Assembly: GCA_929200255.1 (NCBI GenBank)
Contig: CAKMYZ010000012.1
Location: 53,672-117,671 of the forward strand
DNA: 64,000 nt
Direction of reading: 5' to 3'
Origin: an uncultured Alphaproteobacteria bacterium
GTDB lineage: Bacteria; Pseudomonadota; Alphaproteobacteria; Rhodobacterales; Rhodobacteraceae
The notes under the pieces were generated by a model that saw nothing but the letters and a program-made list of their open reading frames with translations, was not told where the DNA came from and ran no database searches. The position numbers and the translations under genes are program-made. Positions 36,770-45,644 of this stretch are shown piece after piece (position 1 is the stretch's first letter; each line of letters starts with the position of its first letter).

Positions 36770-37801
36770 GTGGGTGAGATGCTCATTACATTTGAAATCG
36801 GACCAAACCCGCCGCCAAGGCTGGACAAGGCTTTGGGCCGTGATGTGCCCGGTGATGCGGCGCTCAGCCGGTCGCGGTTGGCCAAACTGATTGCCGATGG
36901 CGCCGTGACGGTTGATGGTGTGGTGGTGACGGACCTCCGACACCGGGCGGCGGAAGGTGCAGTTGTTGCCGTGACCGTGGCCGTTGCCGAGGAAAGCCAT
37001 ATTGGTGGCGAAGATATACCTTTGGACGTTGTGTTCGAAGATGACGATCTGATCGTCGTCAATAAACCCGCTGGCATGGTCGTTCATCCGGCCCCGGGGA
37101 CGCCCGGTGGGACATTGGTGAATGCGCTGATCCATCATTGTGGCGAAACACTGTCCGGCGTCGGCGGCATGAAGCGCCCTGGGATCGTTCACCGGATAGA
37201 CAAAGAAACAACTGGTTTGTTGGTCGCAGCGAAATCGGACCGCGCGCATCACCATCTGGCCGATCAGTTTGCTGCTCATACGGTTGAGCGCCGTTATCTG
37301 GCAATTTGCTATGGTGTGCCTGACCAGAACGATCCGCGGTTGCGGGGCATCAAGGGAACGTCCTTTGAGTCGGGCAATATCCTCAAAATCCAGACTTTCC
37401 TTGGTCGTCATCGGGCGGATCGCCAAAGGCAGGCCGTGTCCTTTACCGCCGGACGTCATGCCGTGACCCGGTCGCGCATTGTAGAGCCTTTGGGTGAGCC
37501 CGCTTGTGCCGCCCTGATCGAATGCTGGCTAGAGACGGGGCGCACCCATCAGATTCGCGTGCACATGGCCCATTGTGGCCATGCCCTGATCGGTGATCCG
37601 GTCTATGGCGGGCGGCGCAAACTGTCACAAAAGGCGATTGGTGACAGCGGTGTCGCTGCTGTTGCCCGTTTCCCCCGGCAGGCGCTGCACGCAGCGACAT
37701 TGGGCTTTGAACATCCGGTTTCAGGTGATTTTCTACGGTTTGAGGCGGAAATCCCCGAAGATATGCGCGAGTTACTGCGCGCGTGTGGTGGTTTTGGCTG
37801 A
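36770..37801 (+). CDS. rluD: RluA-family 23S rRNA pseudouridine synthase (RluD-like)
   Basis: A 343-residue enzyme that isomerises uridines in large-subunit rRNA. It has an N-terminal S4 RNA-binding domain (SRSRLAKLIADGAVTVDG) and the catalytic motif HRIDKETTG with Asp144, plus a late ETGRTHQIRVHMA motif. The start is GTG at 36770 with GGAGA upstream, or the ATG at 36779, three codons later. It begins about 30 bases after tRNA-His and precedes rpoH. Confidence 0.92.
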   Translation: MGEMLITFEIGPNPPPRLDKALGRDVPGDAALSRSRLAKLIADGAVTVDGVVVTDLRHRAAEGAVVAVTVAVAEESHIGGEDIPLDVVFEDDDLIVVNKPAGMVVHPAPGTPGGTLVNALIHHCGETLSGVGGMKRPGIVHRIDKETTGLLVAAKSDRAHHHLADQFAAHTVERRYLAICYGVPDQNDPRLRGIKGTSFESGNILKIQTFLGRHRADRQRQAVSFTAGRHAVTRSRIVEPLGEPACAALIECWLETGRTHQIRVHMAHCGHALIGDPVYGGRRKLSQKAIGDSGVAAVARFPRQALHAATLGFEHPVSGDFLRFEAEIPEDMRELLRACGGFG

Positions 37802-37899
37802 AATATTCGATCCCATGTGCGTGAGCGCACGGAAATGCATCTCGTATTGCTAAACTGATTAGTTCATAAACCTTTTACGGAAATCGGATAGGGCTCCAC

Positions 37900-37928
37900 T
37901 TGAAACCGAATGCGAGCGCTACCATATT
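37900..37928 (+). promoter_or_regulatory. Putative rpoH promoter
   Basis: TTGAAA at 37900-37905 and CATATT at 37923-37928 are 17 bases apart, a good sigma-70 spacing. The same sequence read as CTTGAAA ... CCATATT also resembles a heat-shock (sigma-32) promoter, as would fit self-activation of rpoH. The start codon lies about 36 bases downstream. Confidence 0.5.
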
Positions 37929-37963
37929 CATGTTAAGCCTTTAAACATAGGAGGGCAGATACA

Positions 37964-38860
37964 GTGAGTAACTATAAGAATCTCCCAGCACCAACCCCAG
38001 AGGGTGGGCTGAACCGTTACATGCAGGAAATCCGCAAGTTCCCCATGCTGGAGCCAGAGCAGGAATATATGCTCGCAAAGCGTTGGGTCGATCATGAAGA
38101 TACGGATGCCGCACACCAGATGGTCACATCGCACCTGCGATTGGCAGCCAAAATCGCCATGGGCTATCGTGGTTATGGACTGCCGCAGGCCGAAGTTATC
38201 TCGGAAGCGAATGTTGGTCTGATGCAGGCGGTAAAACGCTTTGACCCTGAAAAGGGCTTTCGTCTGGCGACCTATGCCATGTGGTGGATCCGGGCGTCGA
38301 TCCAGGAGTATATTCTGCGGTCGTGGTCCTTGGTGAAACTGGGCACAACCTCTGCGCAGAAAAAACTGTTTTTCAACCTGCGTAAGGCGAAGAACCGCAT
38401 TGGTGCGCTTGAAGATGGCGATTTGCGCCCAGAAAATGTACAGCGGATTGCCAATGATCTGGGCGTGACCGAGGACGAGGTCATTTCGATGAACCGTCGT
38501 TTGTCCGGTGGTGATGCATCGCTGAACGCAACCGTCAGTGCAGATGGCGAGGGTGCTGCGCAATGGCAGGACTGGCTTGAGGACGAAAGCGCAAATACGG
38601 CAGCGGACTATGAAGCAAGCGATGAGCTTGACGCCCGACGTGAGCTGTTGGCAGAAGCAATGTCGATCTTGAATGATCGCGAAAAAGACATTCTGATGCA
38701 GCGCCGCCTGTCTGAGGAAACTGTGACACTTGAAGACCTTAGCGGTCAATATGACGTCAGCCGCGAGCGTATCCGCCAGATCGAGGTGCGCGCGTTTGAA
38801 AAACTGCAAGCCAAGATGCAGGAGCTTGCGCGCCAGAAAGGTATGCTGGCGGACGCCTGA
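37964..38860 (+). CDS. rpoH: RNA polymerase heat-shock sigma factor RpoH
   Basis: A 298-residue sigma-32. Region 2 carries FRLATYAMWWIRASIQEYI, followed by the RpoH box QKKLFFNLRKAK that separates it from other group 2 factors; region 4 holds [16 protein letters not shown]. It directs heat-shock and stress genes; Rhodobacteraceae often have two RpoH paralogues. The start is GTG at 37964 after an AGGAGGG site. Confidence 0.96.
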   Translation: MSNYKNLPAPTPEGGLNRYMQEIRKFPMLEPEQEYMLAKRWVDHEDTDAAHQMVTSHLRLAAKIAMGYRGYGLPQAEVISEANVGLMQAVKRFDPEKGFRLATYAMWWIRASIQEYILRSWSLVKLGTTSAQKKLFFNLRKAKNRIGALEDGDLRPENVQRIANDLGVTEDEVISMNRRLSGGDASLNATVSADGEGAAQWQDWLEDESANTAADYEASDELDARRELLAEAMSILNDREKDILMQRRLSEETVTLEDLSGQYDVSRERIRQIEVRAFEKLQAKMQELARQKGMLADA

Positions 38861-38886
38861 TCCGGTTTCAACTGTCGAATTCTAAG

Positions 38887-38920
38887 CCCCGCCGGTTCGC
38901 CCGGCGGGGTTATATTTTTG
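38887..38920 (+). terminator. Intrinsic terminator of rpoH
   Basis: CCCCGCCGG and CCGGCGGGG form a perfect 9-bp stem with loop TTCGC, followed by TTATATTTTT. It begins 26 bases after the rpoH stop. Confidence 0.9.
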
Positions 38921-38993
38921 GCGCCGGGCGATCTCTGCTTTGTTCACTCTGCGCGATGTTGGCGCTAGCATGGTGGAAACGGGGGGCGAAAAC

Positions 38994-39968
38994 ATGAAGC
39001 CATTGCGCTGGGGTATCCTTGGGGCGGCCAACTTTGCTAGGAACCACATGGGGCCGGCAATCCATGCCGCCAAGGGTGCTCAACTGGTTGGGTTGGCGAC
39101 GTCCAGCGCTGAAAAAGCGGCCGGGTTTCAGACCTTTGCCCCTGAACTTCAAATCTATGCCGCCTATGAAGGGCTGCTGGCTGATCCCCAGGTTGATGCG
39201 GTCTATGTTCCACTGCCGAACCACCTGCATGTCGAATGGACGAAAAAGGCATTGGATGCAGGCAAACATGTGCTGTGTGAAAAGCCGATTGCCCTGGCAG
39301 CAGATGACATTGACGGGCTGATCGCGGCGCGCGATGCGGCCGGGAAACTGGCCGCCGAGGCTTATATGATCGTGCATCATCCGCAGTTCATTCGCGCGCG
39401 TGCGCTGGTTCAGGGTGGCGCAATCGGTACATTGATGCACGTCGAAGCGGCGTTCAGTTTCTACAACGATGATGTTGGCAACATTCGCAACCGGCCCGAA
39501 GCGGGCGGCGGCGGCCTGCGCGACATCGGGGCTTATACGATGGGGGCGGCCCGCTTTGTCAGCGGGCAAGAGCCTGCTGCGGTGCCATACGCCAACCTGC
39601 GCTATGAAAACGGCGTGGATGTCTTTGCACAATTTGCAGCGCAGTTCCCCGGGTTTACCTTTCAAAGCATGGTGTCGATGCGGCTGTTTCCACGTCAAAG
39701 CATCGTTTTCCACGGCGACAAAGGGGTGCTGACGCTAAGCTGCCCCTTCAACGCGAATGTATTTGATATCGCCGAACTGACGCTTGAGAATGATGGCCTG
39801 ACAACCGTGTCTGAACGCTGGCCGGCGGTGAATCACTACATCAATCAGGTGGAAAATTTTTGCCATTCGGTGCAAACTGGCGCCGATTACCCATGCCCGC
39901 TTGAATTTTCACGCGGCACGCAGCACATGATGGATATGGTTTTTGCAGCGGGCGGGCACCCTGCATAG
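38994..39968 (+). CDS. Gfo/Idh/MocA family oxidoreductase
   Basis: A 324-residue NAD(P)-dependent sugar or cyclitol dehydrogenase relative. It has a Rossmann start RWGILGAANFARNH, the family strand YVPLPNHLHVEW, then HVLCEKPIAL with the conserved Glu-Lys-Pro, and a C-terminal beta-sheet domain with GGGGLRDIGAYT. Substrate unknown. I chose the ATG at 38994 with GGGGGGCG upstream; earlier in-frame starts at 38940 and 38970 overlap or crowd the rpoH terminator. Confidence 0.9.
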   Translation: MKPLRWGILGAANFARNHMGPAIHAAKGAQLVGLATSSAEKAAGFQTFAPELQIYAAYEGLLADPQVDAVYVPLPNHLHVEWTKKALDAGKHVLCEKPIALAADDIDGLIAARDAAGKLAAEAYMIVHHPQFIRARALVQGGAIGTLMHVEAAFSFYNDDVGNIRNRPEAGGGGLRDIGAYTMGAARFVSGQEPAAVPYANLRYENGVDVFAQFAAQFPGFTFQSMVSMRLFPRQSIVFHGDKGVLTLSCPFNANVFDIAELTLENDGLTTVSERWPAVNHYINQVENFCHSVQTGADYPCPLEFSRGTQHMMDMVFAAGGHPA

Positions 39969-39974
39969 GAGAAG

Positions 39975-40265
39975 ATGATGGCGAAAGATCAGGACAGCTC
40001 TGACATTGATGTTGAGACAGATTACGAGCATATCTGGCTCCGCCTTGTGAATATGGTGATCATCGCCGTGTTGATGAGTATGGCCAGCACCCTGCTGGGC
40101 CTCATGACCGTCGCGCAGTTCCTGATTATGGTGTTCAACAAACGTGAACCCAATGATCAACTCGCCGAAATGGGCACGACCATGGGTGTCTGGATGGCCA
40201 AGGCTGCGCGCTATCAGACAGCAGCAAGTGAAGTGAAGCCCTGGCCCTGGACGGAGTTGGATTAG
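39975..40265 (+). CDS. DUF4389 family membrane protein
   Basis: A 96-residue protein with one or two membrane segments (RLVNMVIIAVLMSMASTLLG and TVAQFLIMVFNKREPN) and a C-terminal helix ending KPWPWTELD. The FLIMVFNK motif and the WPWTELD end are characteristic of DUF4389. It starts 6 bases after the oxidoreductase stop, preceded by AGGAGAAG. Function unknown. Confidence 0.85.
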   Translation: MMAKDQDSSDIDVETDYEHIWLRLVNMVIIAVLMSMASTLLGLMTVAQFLIMVFNKREPNDQLAEMGTTMGVWMAKAARYQTAASEVKPWPWTELD

Positions 40266-40387
40266 GTTTCAGCTACGCAGTTGCTACCAAATTCTACCCG
40301 AAAACATGCACTGACCATCGGTAACAGGGGCGCCGCGCTAGGCGTCTGACAGGCAGGAGGCAATTGGTGAAAGAGTGACCCTCGCGG

Positions 40388-42205
40388 TCAATCCTCCATC
40401 GCCTCTAGCTCATCAATCATTGCGCTGATCATCGACAGCCCTTTGTCCCAGAACTTTGGATCAGAAGCATCAAGGCCAAAGGGGGCCAGCAGTTCCTTGT
40501 GGTGCTTGGATCCGCCTGCGCGCAGCATATCAAAATATTTCTCACGGAAGTTCGGATCGCCCTCTTCAAAGACCGCATAAAGCGCGTTCACCAGACCATC
40601 GCCGAATGCATAGGCATAGACATAGAAGGGTGAATGCACGAAGTGCGGGATATAGGCCCAGAAGGTTTCATACCCATCGGCAAAGTCGAAGACCGGCCCA
40701 AGGCTTTCGGCCTGCACGGACATCCAAAGCGCGTTAATGTCATCTGGCGTCAGCTCACCTTCCGCGCGGGCTGCGTGCAGTTTGCATTCAAAATCATAAA
40801 AGGCGATCTGGCGCACGACGGTGTTGATCATGTCCTCAACCTTGCCGGCCAGCAGGATCTTGCGCTCTTCCTGATTTTGCGCGCCATCAAGCAGTTTGCG
40901 GAAGGTCAACATTTCACCAAAGACAGACGCCGTTTCAGCAAGTGTCAGCGGCGTTGAAGACAACAGTTCACCCTGTTCCGCCGCCAGCACCTGATGCACG
41001 CCATGGCCTAACTCATGCGCCAATGTCATGACATCACGCGGTTTGCCCAGGTAGTTGAGCATCACATAAGGGTGGACAGGCGTGACGGTTGGATGGGCAA
41101 ATGCACCGGGGGCCTTGCCGGGTTTGACTGCCGCATCGATCCAGCCATCGGTGAAGAAGGGCTTCGCGATCTCGGCCATTTTGGGATCAAATTCGGTATA
41201 GGCTGACATCACCGTTTCGGTTGCTTCGTCCCAATCCACGATCTTGTCGCTTTCCATCGGAAGCGGTGCGTTGCGGTCCCAGACTTGCATGCGCTCCAGC
41301 CCCAGCCACTTTGCTTTGAGCGCATAGTAACGGTGCGAAAGACGTGGGTAGGCCGCGACCACTGCGTCGCGCAGCGCTTGGACCACTTCCGCCTCGACAT
41401 GGTTGGCCAGATGTCGTCCGGCCTGCGGTGATGGCATCTGACGCCAGCGGTCCTCGATCTCTTTTTCCTTGGCGAGCGTGTTGTGGATACGGGCAAAGAC
41501 CTTGATGTTTTCACCAAAGACAGCGGCCAGCGCGTGGGTTGCTGCCTCGCGTTTGACCCGCTCCTGTTCGGTCAGCAGGTTCAGCGTTGCTTCGAGGTTG
41601 AGTGTCTCTCCATCCACCTCAAACTCCAGCCCCGCCATCGTCTCATCAAACAGGCGGTTCCACGCGGCGGACCCGACGGTTGATTGGTCATGCAGGAACT
41701 TTTCCAGCTCATCCGACAACTGATGGGGCTTCATCGCCCGCATCCGATCAAACACCGGTTTGTAACGGGCAAGGTCGCCATTGGCGGCCAGAAGGTCCGC
41801 CAGATGATCATCGTCAAGGCGATTGAACTCCAGCCCATAAAACACCAAAGGCGTCGTAAAGGTTGTGATCTTGTCCTGACAATCCGCCATGAATTTTGCG
41901 CGTTCGCTATCGGTTGTAATTTGATAGTACCGCAGCCCCGCAAAGGACATGATGCGTCCGGCGATGACATCAATCTGTTCGTAGCGGCGTACAGCCTTCA
42001 GCAGCCCTTGGGCGTCAAGCTTCGCGAGCTTGCCTTGGTAATCTGCGGCAAAGGCCGCACATTCCTTCTCCAGCCATGCCAGATCACGCTTGAGCTCGGC
42101 GCTATCGGTCGCAGGATACAAGTCCGTCAGATCCCATTCCGGCAGATCGCCAAAGCTTTGGCCTCCGCTGGTGTTGGCGTCAAAAACAGGCTGGGCGCGC
42201 TTCAT
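40388..42205 (-). CDS. pepF: M3 family oligoendopeptidase F
   Basis: A 605-residue zinc metallopeptidase that cleaves short peptides in the cytoplasm. The zinc motif HELGH lies in VMTLAHELGHGVHQ, with the downstream glutamate region SSTPLTLAETASVFGE. Length is normal for pepF-type enzymes. Three in-frame starts exist (42205, 42235, 42325); 42205 follows AAAGG at proper spacing and begins MKRAQPVFDA, so I prefer it. Confidence 0.92.
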   Translation of the reverse strand: MKRAQPVFDANTSGGQSFGDLPEWDLTDLYPATDSAELKRDLAWLEKECAAFAADYQGKLAKLDAQGLLKAVRRYEQIDVIAGRIMSFAGLRYYQITTDSERAKFMADCQDKITTFTTPLVFYGLEFNRLDDDHLADLLAANGDLARYKPVFDRMRAMKPHQLSDELEKFLHDQSTVGSAAWNRLFDETMAGLEFEVDGETLNLEATLNLLTEQERVKREAATHALAAVFGENIKVFARIHNTLAKEKEIEDRWRQMPSPQAGRHLANHVEAEVVQALRDAVVAAYPRLSHRYYALKAKWLGLERMQVWDRNAPLPMESDKIVDWDEATETVMSAYTEFDPKMAEIAKPFFTDGWIDAAVKPGKAPGAFAHPTVTPVHPYVMLNYLGKPRDVMTLAHELGHGVHQVLAAEQGELLSSTPLTLAETASVFGEMLTFRKLLDGAQNQEERKILLAGKVEDMINTVVRQIAFYDFECKLHAARAEGELTPDDINALWMSVQAESLGPVFDFADGYETFWAYIPHFVHSPFYVYAYAFGDGLVNALYAVFEEGDPNFREKYFDMLRAGGSKHHKELLAPFGLDASDPKFWDKGLSMISAMIDELEAMED

Positions 42206-42530
42206 TGGGAAACCTTTCAATTTCGATTGCGCCATACATATGCCTGAAGGAATTGGGTTGGAAGCCCAATAGCCAAAAGTCGCCAACACCTTTATGAGAT
42301 CATCAAGCGTATTTCCCGCATTCACCGGCTTGTCCCTGAACCCAGAAAGATAAGGGTCCTGACCCTAGGCTTCTGCAGTCAGATCGGATGATCGATGCAG
42401 TAGAGCCATCTGCCATGACAACCACAATAGCGCATCACCTGCGCACCAATGGTGGACTTCGCGCAAGATGGGTTTCGCCTGCCAACCAAGCTGGATAGGT
42501 TGTCCTGAAACCGATGCGCTGAGGCTGTAA
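42206..42530. other. Divergent intergenic region with an IS-end-like sequence
   Basis: This 325-base region separates pepF and ilvA and must carry both promoters. It holds a solitary copy of the IS terminal sequence at 42354-42367. A small hairpin (TTGGG/CCCAA near 42254) is also present. GAGG precedes the ilvA ATG. No gene seen. Confidence 0.5.
42354..42367 (-). repeat. Solitary copy of the IS5-like terminal sequence
   Basis: GGGTCCTGACCCTA is the exact inverse complement of TAGGGTCAGGACCC at the left end of the IS remnant at 7088. It is followed by GGC, also matching the outside flank there, and shows the YTAR-type base pattern at its edge. No transposase sequence flanks it. Confidence 0.5.
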
Positions 42531-43745
42531 ATGACCCTTGATATTGATCTTGTTACAAAGACTTACGCAGCCATTAAGCCCGCGACCATGCGCACGCCCA
42601 CGGTACATGCCGCGCGGTTGTCACTGCATTTGGGTATTGATCTCTACCTCAAGTTGGAGAACCTCCAACACACCAATGCCTTCAAGGCGCGCGGTGCGTT
42701 GGCCAAACTGCTGACACTGTCAGAGGCAGAGCAGACTGCAGGTGTGATCGCCTGTTCAGCAGGCAACCACGCCCAAGGGGTCGCCTATCATGCCAATCGG
42801 TTGGGCATTCCCGCCGTGATCGTCATGCCGGAAGCGACACCCTTTAACAAAGTCAAACGGACCAAGGATTTTGGAGCAGAGGTGGTGCTGCATGGCAGGG
42901 GCTTTGATGAAAGCGTGCAGTTCACCCTTGATATGGCAGCAGAGAAAGGAATGACTTTCATCCATCCATTTGATGACCCGGTGGTGGTTGCAGGTCAGGG
43001 CAGCGTTGCCGTCGAAATGCTGGAACAAGAGCCTGATTTGGATTGCATCGTGGTGCCGATTGGCGGCGGTGGTTTGATTGCGGGCATGGCGGTCGCGGCC
43101 AAGGCGATTAAGCCTGACGTGCAGGTCATTGGTGCGCAGGCGGCGAATTTCGATGCTGTAAAGGCCCAATTTGACGGGGGTGAAACCCACTTTGGCGGGG
43201 CGACGCTGGCAGAAGGGATTGCCGTGCGCGCGCCATCGGATGCGAACATCGCCTTGATCACACGGCATGTCGACCAGGTGGAAACCGCAACCGAGGTTGA
43301 GATTGAGGCCGCGGTCTTTGATCTGCTGTCACATGAAAAAATCGTCGCCGAAGGGGCGGCAGGGGCTGGGCTGGCGGTCATCGAAAAACACGCCGAAGAA
43401 CTGCGCGGCAAGAAGGTTGGGCTGGTGGTCTGTGGCGGAAATATCGATTCGCGTTTGCTGTCGACGCTCATCCTGCGCGGCTTGGTGCGTGACGGGCGGA
43501 TTACGCGGCTTACCTTTGAGATTGATGACACTCCCGGGCAGCTCTCTGATATTTCTAGGATCATCGGTGAGGCCGGTGCCAATGTCATCGAGGTCATTCA
43601 CCAACGCATGATGCAGAGCGTGTCGCTCAAGCAAGCCGAGCTTGAGATCGTGATTGAGGCCCGCGATGCACAACATGTTGCCGAAACGGTTACCGAATTG
43701 CGGCGCGCGGGTTTCCGCGTGCGTGCAGAAAGTGAACTTAATTAA
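42531..43745 (+). CDS. ilvA: Threonine ammonia-lyase (biosynthetic threonine dehydratase)
   Basis: A 404-residue PLP enzyme that converts threonine to 2-oxobutanoate, the first step of isoleucine synthesis. The PLP lysine is Lys52 in NAFKARGAL; the phosphate loop is IGGGGLIAG. The last ~75 residues form one ACT domain (RLTFEIDDTPGQLSDISRII), the short form with a single regulatory domain. The stop overlaps that of the convergent hydrolase in the bases TTAA. Confidence 0.93.
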   Translation: MTLDIDLVTKTYAAIKPATMRTPTVHAARLSLHLGIDLYLKLENLQHTNAFKARGALAKLLTLSEAEQTAGVIACSAGNHAQGVAYHANRLGIPAVIVMPEATPFNKVKRTKDFGAEVVLHGRGFDESVQFTLDMAAEKGMTFIHPFDDPVVVAGQGSVAVEMLEQEPDLDCIVVPIGGGGLIAGMAVAAKAIKPDVQVIGAQAANFDAVKAQFDGGETHFGGATLAEGIAVRAPSDANIALITRHVDQVETATEVEIEAAVFDLLSHEKIVAEGAAGAGLAVIEKHAEELRGKKVGLVVCGGNIDSRLLSTLILRGLVRDGRITRLTFEIDDTPGQLSDISRIIGEAGANVIEVIHQRMMQSVSLKQAELEIVIEARDAQHVAETVTELRRAGFRVRAESELN

Positions 43746-44689
43746 GCAGCAATGGCGCGTTGCGCGTCAAAGAAGGCGACAGTCTCATCAAAGATCGCGT
43801 CGCGCATCTTGGGGGCGTCCATCAGCATTTCATGCTTGCCGCCGTCGATCACCCGCAGTGTACCGCCGGGCCAGCCACCCATCCGTTCCTGAATGCGCAG
43901 GGGATCCACAATGGCTTCTTCGGTGCCAAGGTAAGTCAGGCAGGGAACATTGGGCGAAGGATCGAGGGCCAGCTTGTGCATTTCGCGCAGTGATGTGTTG
44001 AGCCAGCGTAAGGAAGGACCACCAAGGCCCAGCTCTGGATGTTGGGCAAGCTGGTCGCGCAAAAGCGCAAATACCTGACGGTCGTTCGTCAGCGTGTTCT
44101 CTTCGAAAGAGATGCGATTGACATAGCTCTCTTCGAACTGCCCGGGGGCCAATGCCTGGTCAAAGCCCAATGGCGTGCTCATCGCGGATAGGCCCCATGC
44201 GAGCGGGCGCAGGGGCGCGGCCATCTGGACGCCCCACATCGGGGCAGAGAACATCACACCCTGCACATCCAAACCTTCCATCAAAGATCGCAACCCAATG
44301 CAGCCGCCCATGGAGTGGCCCAAAATGTAATATGGGCGCGGCAGGCCAAGCGCCCGGGCATGTGCAACCGTTGCGTCGACATCATGCTGGTAATCAGTAA
44401 AGGCACCAACATGCCCAACGGCGCGGTTGTCCGTCATACGGTCGGCGAGGCCTTGCCCGCGCCAGTCAATTGCAACACTGGCATAGCCGCGATCCCGGAA
44501 GGCCGCAGCGGCTTGGCCGTATTTTTCGATGAACTCCGTGCGACCGGGAAAGATCAGCACCGTGCCTTTGGCATTTGCCAGATCCCAATGGGCCACGCGA
44601 ATGCGCAGCCCATCGGATGTTGTCAGCCAATGGGCCGCCCCGCCGTCCGGACCGTCTGCGATCTCTTCAAAGAGGGGCGCCGCCTCCAT
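43742..44689 (-). CDS. Alpha/beta hydrolase (monoacylglycerol lipase / lysophospholipase-like)
   Basis: A 315-residue serine hydrolase. The nucleophile elbow is GHSMGG, within YYILGHSMGGCIGLR; AIDWRGQGLADR comes earlier, and the acid and histidine are expected around IVDPLRIQ and GGKHEMLMD. This pattern matches PldB/monoglyceride lipase enzymes. Its ATG directly follows the TAG of the SCP2 gene with no gap, so the two are probably co-translated. Confidence 0.9.
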   Translation of the reverse strand: MEAAPLFEEIADGPDGGAAHWLTTSDGLRIRVAHWDLANAKGTVLIFPGRTEFIEKYGQAAAAFRDRGYASVAIDWRGQGLADRMTDNRAVGHVGAFTDYQHDVDATVAHARALGLPRPYYILGHSMGGCIGLRSLMEGLDVQGVMFSAPMWGVQMAAPLRPLAWGLSAMSTPLGFDQALAPGQFEESYVNRISFEENTLTNDRQVFALLRDQLAQHPELGLGGPSLRWLNTSLREMHKLALDPSPNVPCLTYLGTEEAIVDPLRIQERMGGWPGGTLRVIDGGKHEMLMDAPKMRDAIFDETVAFFDAQRAIAA

Positions 44690-44980
44690 CTAGCTGAGTA
44701 CGCCGGAAAGTTTCATGGCCTGGCCCATGTCGCCATCAACAGTGAGTTTGCCTGTCATGAAAGCGGTTGTCGGGTTCATCTCACCCTCCAGAATTGCTTT
44801 GAACACATCCGTCGACGCGGTGAGTGTTACATCAGCATTGTCATCGCCTGCCCGCGCACCATCACCGTCAATGATGATGCTCCCTTCACCTTCAATGGCG
44901 AACTTCGCGGTGCCGTCAAAACCTGCCCCATCCATTTTTGCATTCAAGGCGGCGACGGCTTCGGTCACAACATCACTCAT
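44690..44980 (-). CDS. SCP2 sterol-binding domain protein
   Basis: A 96-residue protein consisting only of an SCP2 lipid-binding domain: KFAIEGEGSIIIDGDGA, DVTLTASTDVFKAILEGEM and MTGKLTVDGDMGQAMKL. Such proteins bind hydrophobic acyl or sterol-like molecules. AAGGACG precedes the ATG at 44980; longer in-frame starts upstream run toward the TPR gene promoter. Co-transcribed with the lipase-like hydrolase, suggesting a lipid-related role. Confidence 0.9.
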   Translation of the reverse strand: MSDVVTEAVAALNAKMDGAGFDGTAKFAIEGEGSIIIDGDGARAGDDNADVTLTASTDVFKAILEGEMNPTTAFMTGKLTVDGDMGQAMKLSGVLS

Positions 44981-45053
44981 TTTTTCGTCCTTTGTCTTTG
45001 ATGTGACTGCGCGGGCTCTGGTGTTGGCCGCACAGTGCGCTACACTTACTGTT

Positions 45054-45614
45054 ATGGGTATGCTGACACATCGCTTCAAATATATCGTTACGGCACTTTA
45101 TGTCGTATGCGGGTATTCCTTACCTGCGCTTGCGCAAGAAACCGCTTTGGACGAACTTTATCAACAGCTAGAGGACGCTGATGAGGCGACCTATCCACTT
45201 ATCGAACGCCAGATCATAACTGCTTGGGAACGCAGTGGGTCGGCGGCCATGGACCTGCTTTTGCGTCGTGGCAAGGACGCTTTGGACGATGGCGACCCGG
45301 AAGCAGCGGTCGAGCATTTTTCTGCCCTTGTTGATCATGCGCCGGATTTCGCTGAAGGATACTATGGCCGGGCATCGTCCTACTATCTGCTGGGTCTGAC
45401 CGGCCCGGCCTTGGATGATATCCGTCGTGTGCTGAGTTTGAACCCACGTCATTTTGAGGCAATGCGCGGGCTGGCGTTGATCATGGAGGAACTGGATCGC
45501 AAGGGTGATGCGTTGGAAATCTATCGCATGATCCTTGAAATCAATCCGCAATCAACCGAAGTGCAAAGCTATGCGGATCGTCTTGAATTGGAATTGGAAG
45601 GTCAGTCGCTGTAA
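45054..45614 (+). CDS. Periplasmic tetratricopeptide repeat protein
   Basis: A 186-residue protein with a signal peptide (FKYIVTALYVVCGYSLPALAQ). The mature protein carries about three TPR units: LLRRGKDALDDGDPEAAVEHF, then FAEGYYGRASSYYLLGLTGPA and FEAMRGLALIMEELDRKGDA. Binding partner unknown. It is divergent from the SCP2 gene (73 bases between starts) and lies 30 bases before the helicase gene. Confidence 0.82.
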   Translation: MGMLTHRFKYIVTALYVVCGYSLPALAQETALDELYQQLEDADEATYPLIERQIITAWERSGSAAMDLLLRRGKDALDDGDPEAAVEHFSALVDHAPDFAEGYYGRASSYYLLGLTGPALDDIRRVLSLNPRHFEAMRGLALIMEELDRKGDALEIYRMILEINPQSTEVQSYADRLELELEGQSL

Positions 45615-45644
45615 AGTGCCTGCCTCCGGGTATCGGGGAATGAC

